Assembly (NCBI GenBank): GCA_937890875.1
Contig: CALAEB010000518.1
Coordinates: 1 to 8,335 of the forward strand
Source of the DNA: an uncultured Anaerolineaceae bacterium
Lineage (GTDB): Bacteria > Chloroflexota > Anaerolineae > Anaerolineales > Anaerolineaceae
Reading direction: 5' to 3'
DNA length: 8,335 nt
Positions within the stretch are counted from its first letter, which is position 1. Each line of letters opens with the position of its first letter. The notes under the pieces were generated by a model that was not told the origin of the DNA, ran no database searches, and saw only the letters and a list, made by a program, of their open reading frames with translations. Shown here piece after piece: positions 1 through 6,235 of this stretch. The translations under genes and the position numbers were made by a program.

Positions 1-1461
1 ATCCGGCAATCGCTGCCGTCGGATATCCGGTTGACAGACGAGCTGCGGCAAGCGGATTGTGTTATTGATTCCATCGACCCTGAGGAGACCATCCGCTCTT
101 CTGAACCTTCCGCCGGACGGACGCAATGGGTCTACGCGCTTGTCGCCCCATTTCCGACGAGCACCGATTCAATTTCGTCCGAAACCTTGCGGGATTTGTG
201 GGACGGAAAGCCGGGCGCGGCGGCGATAACCCTGACCATCGACCGGGAGACACGCCGGGCCTTTGCGGACCGCTGGGGCCGGCAGGACCGGACCAGTGTA
301 AAATTGCGCCTGAAAAAAGACCTGCTTTCGGCTGCCTGGGAAAATGAGAATACCTGGGCGATTGTGCCTTTTTCGGAATTGGATCCCCGCTGGAAGGTGA
401 TCCGTGTGGATGGCGTCAGCCCGCTGGATTTTGATTTTGACCCGGAGACCTATCCGCTGACTGTTTCATGGCAGGTGGTCCCTTTGTCTCCGTGGGTGGA
501 TTGTGCGGTTCAGATGCCGGCAGGGAACTATGACCCGCAGAAGCTGACCACACTGACGCTCACTGGGACGACGGCGATGGTCCGCAAACTGGCGTTTAAT
601 ATCGAGGAAAAGGGATTGGACTATCCGGTGAAAAAAATTGCGGAGACGCTCTCCCGTTCGGATATCACCCACATCAGCAACGAGGTTTCATTCACCCCGG
701 ATTGTCCGCCGGCAGTGCCGCTGCGGCGGGAAGCCCGCTTTTGCTCCGATCCGTCTTATCTCGAAATTTTGCGGGCTGTCGGGGCGGATGTGGTTGAATT
801 GACCGGCAATCATCTGTTGGATTGGGGGACCGAGCCGTTTCTTTATACACTGGATTTATATGCGGAAGCGGGGCTGAAAGTATATGGCGGAGGGGTGACG
901 GCGGAAGCCGGACAGGAGCCGGTTTTTTTTGAACATCACGGCAATCGGATTGCGTTGCTTGGGTGCAATGCGATCGGTCCAGAAAATATTCTGGCGACCG
1001 CGGTGCAACCCGGTGCGGCGCCCTGCGATTTGGAAAAGCTGAAAACGCGGATTTCGGCGTTAAGCGATGAAGGCTGGCTGGTTGTCGTTACCTTTCAGCA
1101 TTTTGAATATTCCTATTATGATGTGCCGCCGGTGCAGAGCCATGATTTTTATGCGGCTGCCGAGGCGGGCGCGGTGATTGTCAGCGGCAGCCAGGCGCAT
1201 GTTCCGCAGGGGATGACTTTTGTCGGCGGCTCGTTTATTCATTTCGGATTGGGGAACCTGCTTTTTGATCAGATGTCGGCGGTGGAGCGGGATTCATTTT
1301 TCGACCGGCATTATTTTTATGACGGGCGTTATATCGGGACCGTTTTGGAGACGATCCGGCTGGAAGATTATTCGCAGCCGCGTTTTTTGACCAGACAAAA
1401 ACGTGCGGATTTTCTGAACCTGATCTTTGATACCTGTACCTGGAATAGAGTTTTCGAATGA
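1..1461 (+). CDS. CapA/PGA_cap-family protein with N-terminal substrate-binding-like region (5' end outside window)
   Basis: The frame is open from base 1, so the real start lies upstream and 486 residues are visible; the TTG at 31 is not a convincing start. Numbered from base 1, the first ~170 residues contain 'WVYALVAPFPT', then a stretch ending in 'LWDGKPG' and 'WAIVPFSELDPRWKVI', which recalls PstS/PBP-type ligand-binding domains. The second half is a CapA (poly-gamma-glutamate capsule) metallophosphatase-like domain: 'LTGTTAMVR' (187-195), 'SNEVSF' (N227, E228), 'LTGNHLLDWG' (N270, H271, D274), 'FQHFEY' (365-370), 'GSQAHVPQG' (H400) and 'HFGLGNLLFDQ' (from 414). The usual Gly-Asp of the first motif is Gly-Thr here (G189-T190). 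The protein is probably exported, but its signal region is not in view. Its stop overlaps the next start by 4 bases, so the two are likely translationally coupled. Family membership is well supported; a role in capsule or envelope polymer is inference. Confidence 0.85.
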   Translation: MRQSLPSDIRLTDELRQADCVIDSIDPEETIRSSEPSAGRTQWVYALVAPFPTSTDSISSETLRDLWDGKPGAAAITLTIDRETRRAFADRWGRQDRTSVKLRLKKDLLSAAWENENTWAIVPFSELDPRWKVIRVDGVSPLDFDFDPETYPLTVSWQVVPLSPWVDCAVQMPAGNYDPQKLTTLTLTGTTAMVRKLAFNIEEKGLDYPVKKIAETLSRSDITHISNEVSFTPDCPPAVPLRREARFCSDPSYLEILRAVGADVVELTGNHLLDWGTEPFLYTLDLYAEAGLKVYGGGVTAEAGQEPVFFEHHGNRIALLGCNAIGPENILATAVQPGAAPCDLEKLKTRISALSDEGWLVVVTFQHFEYSYYDVPPVQSHDFYAAAEAGAVIVSGSQAHVPQGMTFVGGSFIHFGLGNLLFDQMSAVERDSFFDRHYFYDGRYIGTVLETIRLEDYSQPRFLTRQKRADFLNLIFDTCTWNRVFE

Positions 1462-2042
1462 ACCGGAAAAAAACATTAATCCTGCTGGGTGCCGTTGCGG
1501 CAGTTTTGCTGATCGTCCTGTTGCTGAACCTTTTTCCGTTGGCGCCGGAACCGACTCCGGAAGCGGTGATCCGTGAGTTCTTCACGGCGGTCAACGCCCG
1601 GGACACCCAAAAAGTATCTCAGTTGTTGGTGCCGGGGGCGGACCAAAGCTTTCGCTGGCCTGCCAACAATCTGGGGAAGGCCATTCATGAGAATCTGAAC
1701 GTCCTGTCGGTCGAAAATGTGCTCGGCAGCGGCGATTCCGAGTTTACGGCGGATGTGACGCTGGAGACACTCTCCGTCCGGCAGGTGATGAGCCGGGCGA
1801 CGCTGCTCTGGATGATTTCACAGCAGGAGACTGATGGTTCGGAGGATCAGGCGCTGGCTGAAATTTATAACAAAATTCTATCAGAAAAGTCACTTCCAAA
1901 AGAGGTTGTATTCTGTATAATAAAGCTGCGGCAGGAAGGAAACAAACTGCGGATTCTTCCGGATGAGGCGCTGGAGAGTGTTCTGGATGGGAATCTGACC
2001 GAAAACCTGCAGTATATTGAGAATTTGATGAACGGGAAGTGA
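1458..2042 (+). CDS. Small membrane-anchored protein, NTF2/DUF4878-like
   Basis: A 194-residue protein starting with 'MNRKKTLILLGAVAAVLLIV'. Basic residues are followed by one hydrophobic segment (about 6-28) and then 'APEPTPEAVIREFFTAVNARD' shortly after it. There is no lipobox cysteine, so the N-terminus looks like an uncleaved anchor with the rest outside the membrane. 'PEAVIREFFTAVNARDTQKV' is the pattern seen at the first helix of NTF2-like/DUF4878 proteins, in which an extracytoplasmic cone-shaped domain often binds a small ligand or partner. The ATG overlaps the stop of the upstream CapA-like gene (ATGA), which supports this start even though the Shine-Dalgarno is weak. trxB begins 6 bases after its stop. 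The function is unknown; position suggests co-expression with the CapA-like protein. Confidence 0.75.
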   Translation: MNRKKTLILLGAVAAVLLIVLLLNLFPLAPEPTPEAVIREFFTAVNARDTQKVSQLLVPGADQSFRWPANNLGKAIHENLNVLSVENVLGSGDSEFTADVTLETLSVRQVMSRATLLWMISQQETDGSEDQALAEIYNKILSEKSLPKEVVFCIIKLRQEGNKLRILPDEALESVLDGNLTENLQYIENLMNGK

Positions 2043-2048
2043 TACGAT

Positions 2049-2975
2049 ATGACAAATGAAAAAAAACAAAAATCCACACAAGTTCTGATCCTTGGTTCCG
2101 GAGCTGCCGGACTGAGCGCGGCGATTTATACCGCGCGGGCGGGATTGGAAACGGTTGTGTTGACCGGCCCGACATTAGGCGGCCAGATCTCGCTGACAGC
2201 GGAAATAGAAAACTATCCGGGTTTTCCGGAGGTGCTCTCAGGAGTTGAATTAATTTCGAAATTTCAAACCCAGGCGGAAAGATTTGACGCCCAAATTGAT
2301 TATGATTCGGCGAGTCGGGTTGACCTTTCTGTCCGGCCGTTTATTGTCGAGACAGAGGGGACCATTTATTCGGCGCAGAATTTGATCCTCGCGACCGGAT
2401 CAAAGGCGATCCCGCTGGGTGTTCCCGGGGAAGAAAAATTTACCGGGAAAGGCGTATCGTTCTGCGCGACCTGTGACGGGTTCTTTTACCGCGGGAAAAA
2501 TGTTGCCGTCATCGGCGGCGGTAACTCCGCTGTGGAAGAGGCCTTGTTCCTGACCCGGTTTGCCGATAAGGTCACGATTATTCATCGGCGGGATTCGCTG
2601 CGGGCGGAGCCGATTGCCCAAAAACGTGCAAAGGAAAACCCGAAGATTGATTATCTCTGGGATACTGTCGTGGAAGAAATACTCGGAGATACCCGGCTGG
2701 AAAAACTGCGGGTCCGGAATGTGAAAACGGATGAAGTCTCGGAAATTCCGTTTGACGGCATCTTTGTGTTTGTCGGGAACCGTCCGGTTTCGGAATTGTT
2801 TGAAGGGCAGCTGGAGATGGAAAATGGCCTGGTGAAGGTTGATCCGTTGATGCACACCAGCATCCCCGGCGTCTATGCAGCCGGTGAAACAGTGGATGGC
2901 TTCTACCGGCAGGTAGTTATTTCCGCCGGATCAGGCGCGATGGCGGCTATCTCGATTACCAAGGATCTTGAATGA
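2049..2975 (+). CDS. trxB: Thioredoxin reductase (NADPH)
   Basis: A 308-residue, full-length low-molecular-weight thioredoxin reductase, a cytoplasmic FAD enzyme that passes electrons from NADPH to thioredoxin. Visible features in order: FAD-binding 'GSGAAGLSAAIYTARAGL' (16-33), 'GGQISLTAEIENYPGFP' (44-60), 'ATGSK' (115-119), redox-active 'CATCDGFFYRGK' (C139, C142), NADPH-binding 'GGGNSAVEEA' (156-165) with 'HRRDSLRAE' (179-187), 'GNRP' (243-246), and the C-terminal FAD motif 'AAGETVDGFYRQVV' (277-290). The last normally reads GD(V/C/I); the Asp is Glu here. The ATG lies 6 bases after the preceding stop, with a weak purine-rich 'GGGAAG' at 2034-2039. It is the last gene of the three-gene + strand operon. 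No thioredoxin gene is visible nearby. Confidence 0.95.
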   Translation: MTNEKKQKSTQVLILGSGAAGLSAAIYTARAGLETVVLTGPTLGGQISLTAEIENYPGFPEVLSGVELISKFQTQAERFDAQIDYDSASRVDLSVRPFIVETEGTIYSAQNLILATGSKAIPLGVPGEEKFTGKGVSFCATCDGFFYRGKNVAVIGGGNSAVEEALFLTRFADKVTIIHRRDSLRAEPIAQKRAKENPKIDYLWDTVVEEILGDTRLEKLRVRNVKTDEVSEIPFDGIFVFVGNRPVSELFEGQLEMENGLVKVDPLMHTSIPGVYAAGETVDGFYRQVVISAGSGAMAAISITKDLE

Positions 2976-3052
2976 CGAACCGGTAATTTTCAGAAGCGGG
3001 CCGGCAATTCGGAATGTAAGGCTCCGCTTTGAATCAAACAAGAAATAGATTA

Positions 3053-3097
3053 TTAATAGTTGTAGTGTCCGGCAGTGCCGGACACTACAACTATTAA
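3053..3097. repeat. Perfect 22-bp inverted repeat with a 1-base centre
   Basis: The left arm 3053-3074 (beginning TTAATAGTTGTAGTG, ending TCCGGCA) is the exact reverse complement of the right arm 3076-3097, around a single G at 3075. Pairing stops at both outer ends. As RNA either strand would form a very long hairpin with a tiny loop. Neither strand has a clear T-run right after the stem, so it is not a standard intrinsic terminator, although it sits where the trxB operon (+) and the effector-binding gene (-) converge and could end transcription from both sides. It could also be a small palindromic mobile element or fused insertion-sequence ends. I see no second copy in this window. Confidence 0.9.
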
Positions 3098-3148
3098 CGA
3101 ACAAATTTACCGTGGTAATCAGATTTTCTCACAATGGCTTTCCGCCCT

Positions 3149-3616
3149 TCATTTTTTTACCACCGGCGACCATAATTCATATTTTCCGTAAACACCGTTG
3201 GGGTAATATTCAAACCAGTATCCATGTTCATAATTCGGCTCATATCCCGAGTCGGAGATGTCCCTATAGAAAAAAACTGTCCATGCCTGGATGATATCAA
3301 TTTCTGCTTCAAACGCTTCGACCGCGTACAGTGCCTTCGGAACTTGTTTTAATTGCGCACCGGGAGGGATTTCGCTGGGCGCGGCCACTTCCTTTCCGAG
3401 AAGATAACGATACTTTTCATGATTTTGAGTGTACCAGGATAACCCATAGTATTCCGCACGATTGTTTTGGGCAATCTTCTCAATCAGTTCCGCTTTGCCT
3501 TGATGAAAGTAATCATGAAAAAGTGTATGGATATCTTTATCATTATTTTCTCTGTCAGTTTCCACTGAATAGCCGCAAAGATGAATTTCCCCGCGTTCGG
3601 TTAAGTATATTTTCAA
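3149..3616 (-). CDS. Stand-alone GyrI-like / AraC-type effector-binding domain protein
   Basis: A 155-residue protein. The TTG start (3614-3616) is preferred because a strong AGGAG lies 7 bases upstream and no ATG fits. It matches the small-molecule-binding fold of AraC C-terminal/GyrI/Cass2-type proteins along its length: 'CGYSVETDREN' near the N-terminus, 'YYGLSWYT', 'YRYLLGKEV' in the middle, 'PPGAQLKQVPKALYAV', 'IIQAWTVFFYRDISDSGYEP', and the closing 'YELWSPVVKK'. The acidic 'EYYPNGVYGKYELW' block near the end is typical of the ligand pocket region. There is no DNA-binding domain, so it is more likely a ligand-binding or sequestering protein, or partner of a regulator, than a transcription factor itself. 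It is transcribed towards trxB and away from the hydrolase gene. The ligand is unknown; multidrug-like cationic compounds are common for the family. Confidence 0.8.
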   Translation of the reverse strand: MKIYLTERGEIHLCGYSVETDRENNDKDIHTLFHDYFHQGKAELIEKIAQNNRAEYYGLSWYTQNHEKYRYLLGKEVAAPSEIPPGAQLKQVPKALYAVEAFEAEIDIIQAWTVFFYRDISDSGYEPNYEHGYWFEYYPNGVYGKYELWSPVVKK

Positions 3617-3622
3617 TTGGTT

Positions 3623-3628
3623 TCTCCT
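3623..3628 (-). promoter_or_regulatory. Ribosome binding site deciding a TTG start
   Basis: On the - strand AGGAGA is preceded by a run of A and followed after about seven bases by TTG. This spacing is the reason for choosing the TTG at 3614-3616 as start of the effector-binding protein. Confidence 0.75.
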
Positions 3629-3657
3629 TTTTTTATTAAACTTTATTCGGGATAACC

Positions 3658-3673
3658 TGACATCAGCATGTCA
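3658..3673. promoter_or_regulatory. Short dyad TGACAT-N4-ATGTCA upstream of the effector-binding gene
   Basis: A perfect 6-bp inverted repeat around four bases, about 42 bases upstream of the TTG start on the - strand. The position suits an operator. It is followed on the + strand by five T, so a weak hairpin terminator is an alternative. It also lies inside the possible remnant frame, so it may be accidental. Confidence 0.35.
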
Positions 3674-3691
3674 TTTTTCGAACTGTGTGGG

Positions 3692-3711
3692 CCAATAAAC
3701 AGTTTAATTGG
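3692..3711. promoter_or_regulatory. Imperfect 20-bp dyad CCAAT...ATTGG
   Basis: CCAAT at 3692-3696 and ATTGG at 3707-3711 are reverse complements, with further A-T pairs inside (3698-3699 with 3704-3705). GGG before and CCC after (past two T) could lengthen the dyad. It lies about 75-95 bases upstream of the effector-binding gene and may be an operator. No regulator with a known matching site can be named. Confidence 0.3.
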
Positions 3712-3805
3712 TTCCCGTTCCGTAAATACAGGCTTATTGGGTATGTAATTCTCAAGAATCCATTTCCCGCACTTTGGACGAACTTGGCCCGAAACTGGAT
3801 CAGGA

Positions 3806-3834
3806 TTGTTTAATTGAGAAAGGGGTTATACAAT
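3806..3834 (+). promoter_or_regulatory. Candidate sigma-70-type promoter for the hydrolase gene
   Basis: TTGTTT (3806-3811) and TACAAT (3829-3834) are separated by 17 bases, near consensus for -35 and -10 boxes. They lie about 130 bases upstream of the preferred hydrolase start, which implies a long leader. The surrounding DNA is AT-rich, so chance matches are likely. Confidence 0.35.
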
Positions 3835-3950
3835 AAATTAATCGATGATTCGTTTATTTGCCTAAGTGCGGATATAACCTGAAAAGTCCACAAAACTCAC
3901 AAAAATGAACACAGCATTTTGAGGCATGAGAACCTTTTTCGAATGGCTGA

Positions 3951-3956
3951 AAGGAG
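3951..3956 (+). promoter_or_regulatory. Ribosome binding site deciding the hydrolase TTG start
   Basis: AAGGAG is followed after seven bases by TTG at 3964. The in-frame alternatives (TTG 3919, ATG 3943) have no comparable site, so 3964 is preferred. Confidence 0.7.
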
Positions 3957-3963
3957 TGATATC

Positions 3964-4884
3964 TTGTACGAAAACGACAAGGTGTGGCGGCAAGTACAAA
4001 ACTATTTGCCGCCGCAAAACAGACTGACTGAGGAAATTATGCCGGAAGAACGCTTCCTTGATCTAAGCGACGGCAATCGGATTCATTTGGATGTTTATTC
4101 GCCCGAAAGCGCAAAAGCCACAATCATCCTGCTTCACGGCGTGGGCGGAAACGGACGACTGCTTTCTTTTCTCGCTGTCCCGCTTTATAGAAGCGGATAT
4201 GAAGTGATTTGTCCTGATTTGCCTTTATACGGGTATAGCGAATCTATCGGCACGGTCGCCTACGATACATGGGTAAAAGATTCTCTGGAAATTGCTGGGA
4301 ACTACGCTGAAAAAGCGCTTCCGTTATTTTTATTCGGCCTGAGCGCGGGCGGAATGTTGGCGTACCAGGTTGCGTGTGAAACGCCTGCGATACGCGGTGT
4401 TTTAGCAACGTGTATTTTGGATCAAAGACAGCGGAGCGTTACCGAAGCGACCGCCTCCCATCCGCTTCTTGTGCGGTTTGCGCTTCCTGTTGTCAAGCTT
4501 ATCAGCAGGTTTTTTCCTGATATCCGAATCCCGATGAAATGGGTTGCAAATATGAAGGCGATTGTAAACAACAGTCAGCTTGCGAAGCTGCTGATGGCCG
4601 ATAAAAGATCGTCAGGAGCAAAAATATCTCTGGCTTTTCTATATACGATGCTCCATCCCGAAATCACAGTAGAACCTCCCAATTTCAAACACCCTTTCAT
4701 GCTTCTTCATCCGGAAAACGATCGCTGGACCGACGTATCGTTAAGCAGACTGTTCTATGATCAACTGGGAGGTGAAAAAGAAATCCATATGCTTGCGGGG
4801 GCAGGGCATTTTCCTGTTGAAGAAGAAGGGTTGGCCGCGCTTGCGCAGGATAGCATTGCTTTCATTGAAAAGCATCGAACGTAG
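3964..4884 (+). CDS. Alpha/beta hydrolase (serine hydrolase/lysophospholipase-like)
   Basis: With the TTG start at 3964 the protein has 306 residues; the same frame is open from TTG 3919, which would add 15 residues. Numbered from 3964: oxyanion-hole region 'LLHGVGGNGR' (56-65), nucleophile elbow 'FGLSAGGML' with Ser127, 'LLHPENDRWTD' with the likely acid Asp253, and 'GAGHFPVEEEG' with catalytic His282. These form a complete Ser-Asp-His triad in the right order. A cap-like insert lies between the nucleophile and the acid (about residues 150-235). There is no signal peptide or membrane segment, so it is probably cytoplasmic. The substrate is not evident; ester, lysophospholipid or acyl hydrolysis are all possible. 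The gene stands alone on the + strand in the lower-GC stretch, diverging from the effector-binding gene. Confidence 0.85.
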   Translation: MYENDKVWRQVQNYLPPQNRLTEEIMPEERFLDLSDGNRIHLDVYSPESAKATIILLHGVGGNGRLLSFLAVPLYRSGYEVICPDLPLYGYSESIGTVAYDTWVKDSLEIAGNYAEKALPLFLFGLSAGGMLAYQVACETPAIRGVLATCILDQRQRSVTEATASHPLLVRFALPVVKLISRFFPDIRIPMKWVANMKAIVNNSQLAKLLMADKRSSGAKISLAFLYTMLHPEITVEPPNFKHPFMLLHPENDRWTDVSLSRLFYDQLGGEKEIHMLAGAGHFPVEEEGLAALAQDSIAFIEKHRT

Positions 4885-4968
4885 ATAGAACTTGCAGGTT
4901 TTATTGTAACGATTATTCGATCTACGCTGACGCTTGCATCTGGCCCGCTCCAGGCCGGATTGAACGTC

Positions 4969-5006
4969 AAAAAAAAGCGCCTTCATTTATGAAGACGCCA
5001 TTTTTT
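4969..5006. terminator. Bidirectional intrinsic terminator between hydrolase and ROK genes
   Basis: The arms 4977-4986 (GCGCCTTCAT) and 4989-4998 (ATGAAGACGC) pair over ten positions, with one C-A mismatch on the + strand that becomes a G-U pair on the - strand. Eight A at 4969-4976 give a U-tract for - strand transcripts coming from the ROK gene. A T-run at 5001-5006 serves + strand transcripts from the hydrolase gene. The innermost pairs probably open to form the loop. Confidence 0.85.
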
Positions 5007-5089
5007 GTAAAAGAGTTATTCTTGTCTTGGAATTCCGGTGTGGGTATCGCTTCCGGCCAAATGGGAAGCATCCATTTTCGATTCTTCCG

Positions 5090-6061
5090 TTATGAGTGAA
5101 TCCGGTGCTCGGCCCACATGGATGCACCGATGACGCCGGCATTGTTGCCCAATTCCGCGGGAACGATCTGGATTTTTTCCAGCGGAGCCAGGAAAACACG
5201 CTCCTGAATGGTCTTCCGGATCGGATTAAACAACAGTTCGCCTGCCTGGGCAATTCCACCGCCGATGACGATCCGCTGTGGTTCCAGCGTCACGATGGTA
5301 TCGCTGATCGCGATGCCGAGATACATACCGGCCGTCTCAAAAATTTTCCGTGCGATTTCATCCCCCTTCATCGCGGCGTTGAACACGACTTCCGGAGTCA
5401 TTTTGTTCAGGTCATAATCCACCATCTCGCCCAGGATCGTCGTGCCGCCGTGCGCAATGGCTTTGATCGCCGCGGCGCGGATGGCCGGCCCGGAGGAATA
5501 TTGCTCCAGGCATCCATAGTTTCCGCAGTTGCATAACGGGCCGTGCGGATCGACGGTGATGTGTCCCAGTTCACCGGCCTGCCCGGTGTTGCCCAGCACC
5601 AGCTGATTGTTGATCACCACGCCGCCGCCGACGCCTGTGCCGATGGCGAAACAGACCATGGATTCACAGCCTCTGCCGGCACCGAATTTCAGCTCGCCCC
5701 AGGTGATGGAGCGCACATCGTTAATTAAAAATGCCGGAATGCCGGTCCGCTCGGTGATGAAAGGCGCGACCGGAACATTGATCCAGTGTCCCGGCAGGTT
5801 GGTGATAAAGGTTGTCATCCCGCGGTTTGCGTCGGTCATTCCGGGGACGCCGATGCCGATGCCAAGGATCTCCTCCGTCTTCATGCCGGATTTTTTAATC
5901 AGTTCGGCAAACAGGTCCACCATGCGGAGCAGGACTTCTTCGTGACCCTCCTGTGCCTGTGTCGGAATGATCGTCAAATGTTCGACGCTTCCCGTTTCGG
6001 AGTTAACGATCGCGGCCCGGAGATTGGTCCCGCCCAGATCACATCCAATGTAATATCCCAT
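5090..6061 (-). CDS. ROK-family sugar kinase (glucokinase-like)
   Basis: A 323-residue cytoplasmic kinase using the ATG at 6059-6061, which has GGGGG five bases upstream; two ATG codons at 6073 and 6076 are in frame but lack a ribosome site. Visible motifs: ATP phosphate-binding 'DLGGTNLR' (8-15), 'GIGIGVPG' (67-74), catalytic Asp in 'INDVRSITWGE' (D115), 'GTGVGGGVV' (142-150), 'GELGHITVDPHG' and the ROK zinc motif 'CNCGNYGCLE' (ligands H167, C177, C179, C184). No DNA-binding helix-turn-helix precedes the kinase, so it is an enzyme rather than a NagC/Mlc-type repressor. ROK kinases phosphorylate glucose, N-acetylglucosamine, mannose or fructose; the substrate cannot be fixed here. It follows the GlmU-like gene by about 174 bases, so it may have its own promoter, and ends at a strong terminator. 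Confidence 0.9.
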   Translation of the reverse strand: MGYYIGCDLGGTNLRAAIVNSETGSVEHLTIIPTQAQEGHEEVLLRMVDLFAELIKKSGMKTEEILGIGIGVPGMTDANRGMTTFITNLPGHWINVPVAPFITERTGIPAFLINDVRSITWGELKFGAGRGCESMVCFAIGTGVGGGVVINNQLVLGNTGQAGELGHITVDPHGPLCNCGNYGCLEQYSSGPAIRAAAIKAIAHGGTTILGEMVDYDLNKMTPEVVFNAAMKGDEIARKIFETAGMYLGIAISDTIVTLEPQRIVIGGGIAQAGELLFNPIRKTIQERVFLAPLEKIQIVPAELGNNAGVIGASMWAEHRIHS

Positions 6062-6235
6062 TCTTACCCCCATCATTTGAAAATGTCATTTCTGCAAAGC
6101 TGTTCGGATATTCCCGGCAATTCGAAATATAGGAATCCCTTCGAGGAAAAATTTGTTGTTTTCCTGTTTTCATGAGATGAAAAACAAGAGCACAACAGCG
6201 TATCTTTTTCATGTTTCGGGTCGCTGCACCCTTTT
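6062..6235. other. Gap between the GlmU-like and ROK genes
   Basis: This 174-bp gap has no convincing gene. It contains a 7-bp AT-rich inverted repeat (TTTTCAT 6167-6173 with ATGAAAA 6177-6183, three-base loop). No left-handed-beta-helix hexapeptide coding continues here in any frame on the - strand, which matters for the short GlmU. A promoter for the ROK gene is likely somewhere in it, but I cannot place one confidently. Confidence 0.5.

Larger units (their letters stand above)
3643..3825 (-). pseudogene. Possible remnant reading frame without a start
   Basis: On the - strand a frame of 60 sense codons runs between an upstream TAA (3826-3828) and a TAA at 3643-3645, ending just before the effector-binding gene. 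Its translation has a protein-like composition, with segments 'SGQVRPKCGKWILENYIPN' and 'TEREPIKLFIGPHSS', but no ATG, GTG or TTG occurs in its first three quarters. The 'SGQ..P..GKW' part loosely recalls small proteins with an 'SGQ.CP.SG.W' motif. It may be the tail of a decayed gene or chance. I give no function. Confidence 0.3.
3617..3963. other. Gene-poor AT-rich gap between divergent genes
   Basis: This 347-bp interval separates the effector-binding gene (-) from the hydrolase gene (+). It holds no confident gene. It contains two dyads near the left side, a possible gene remnant on the - strand, a candidate + strand promoter near 3806-3834, and an imperfect direct repeat: ATAACCTGA at 3652-3660 and 3874-3882, each preceded by CGG within a few bases. 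A second shared 9-mer, GTTTAATTG, occurs at 3702-3710 and 3808-3816. The length is unusually large next to the tightly packed operons on both sides. Confidence 0.7.

Noticed and set aside
2987..3032. AAGCGG...CCGCTT pairing downstream of trxB
   Set aside because: The arms are six bases with a loop near 27 bases and no T-run; the palindrome further on is a far stronger structure.
3919..3963. Longer hydrolase starting at TTG 3919 or ATG 3943
   Set aside because: Neither has a clear Shine-Dalgarno; the TTG at 3964 has AAGGAG seven bases upstream, and the extra residues carry no domain.
5027..5083. Short - strand frame after the ROK stop (MDASHLAGSDTHTGIPRQE)
   Set aside because: It has no ribosome site, is only 19 residues long, lies between the ROK stop and its terminator, and matches nothing recognised.
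5096..5945. Several open frames on the + strand opposite the ROK gene
   Set aside because: They are shadows of the - strand gene, which has all kinase and zinc motifs; the + strand translations show no family features.
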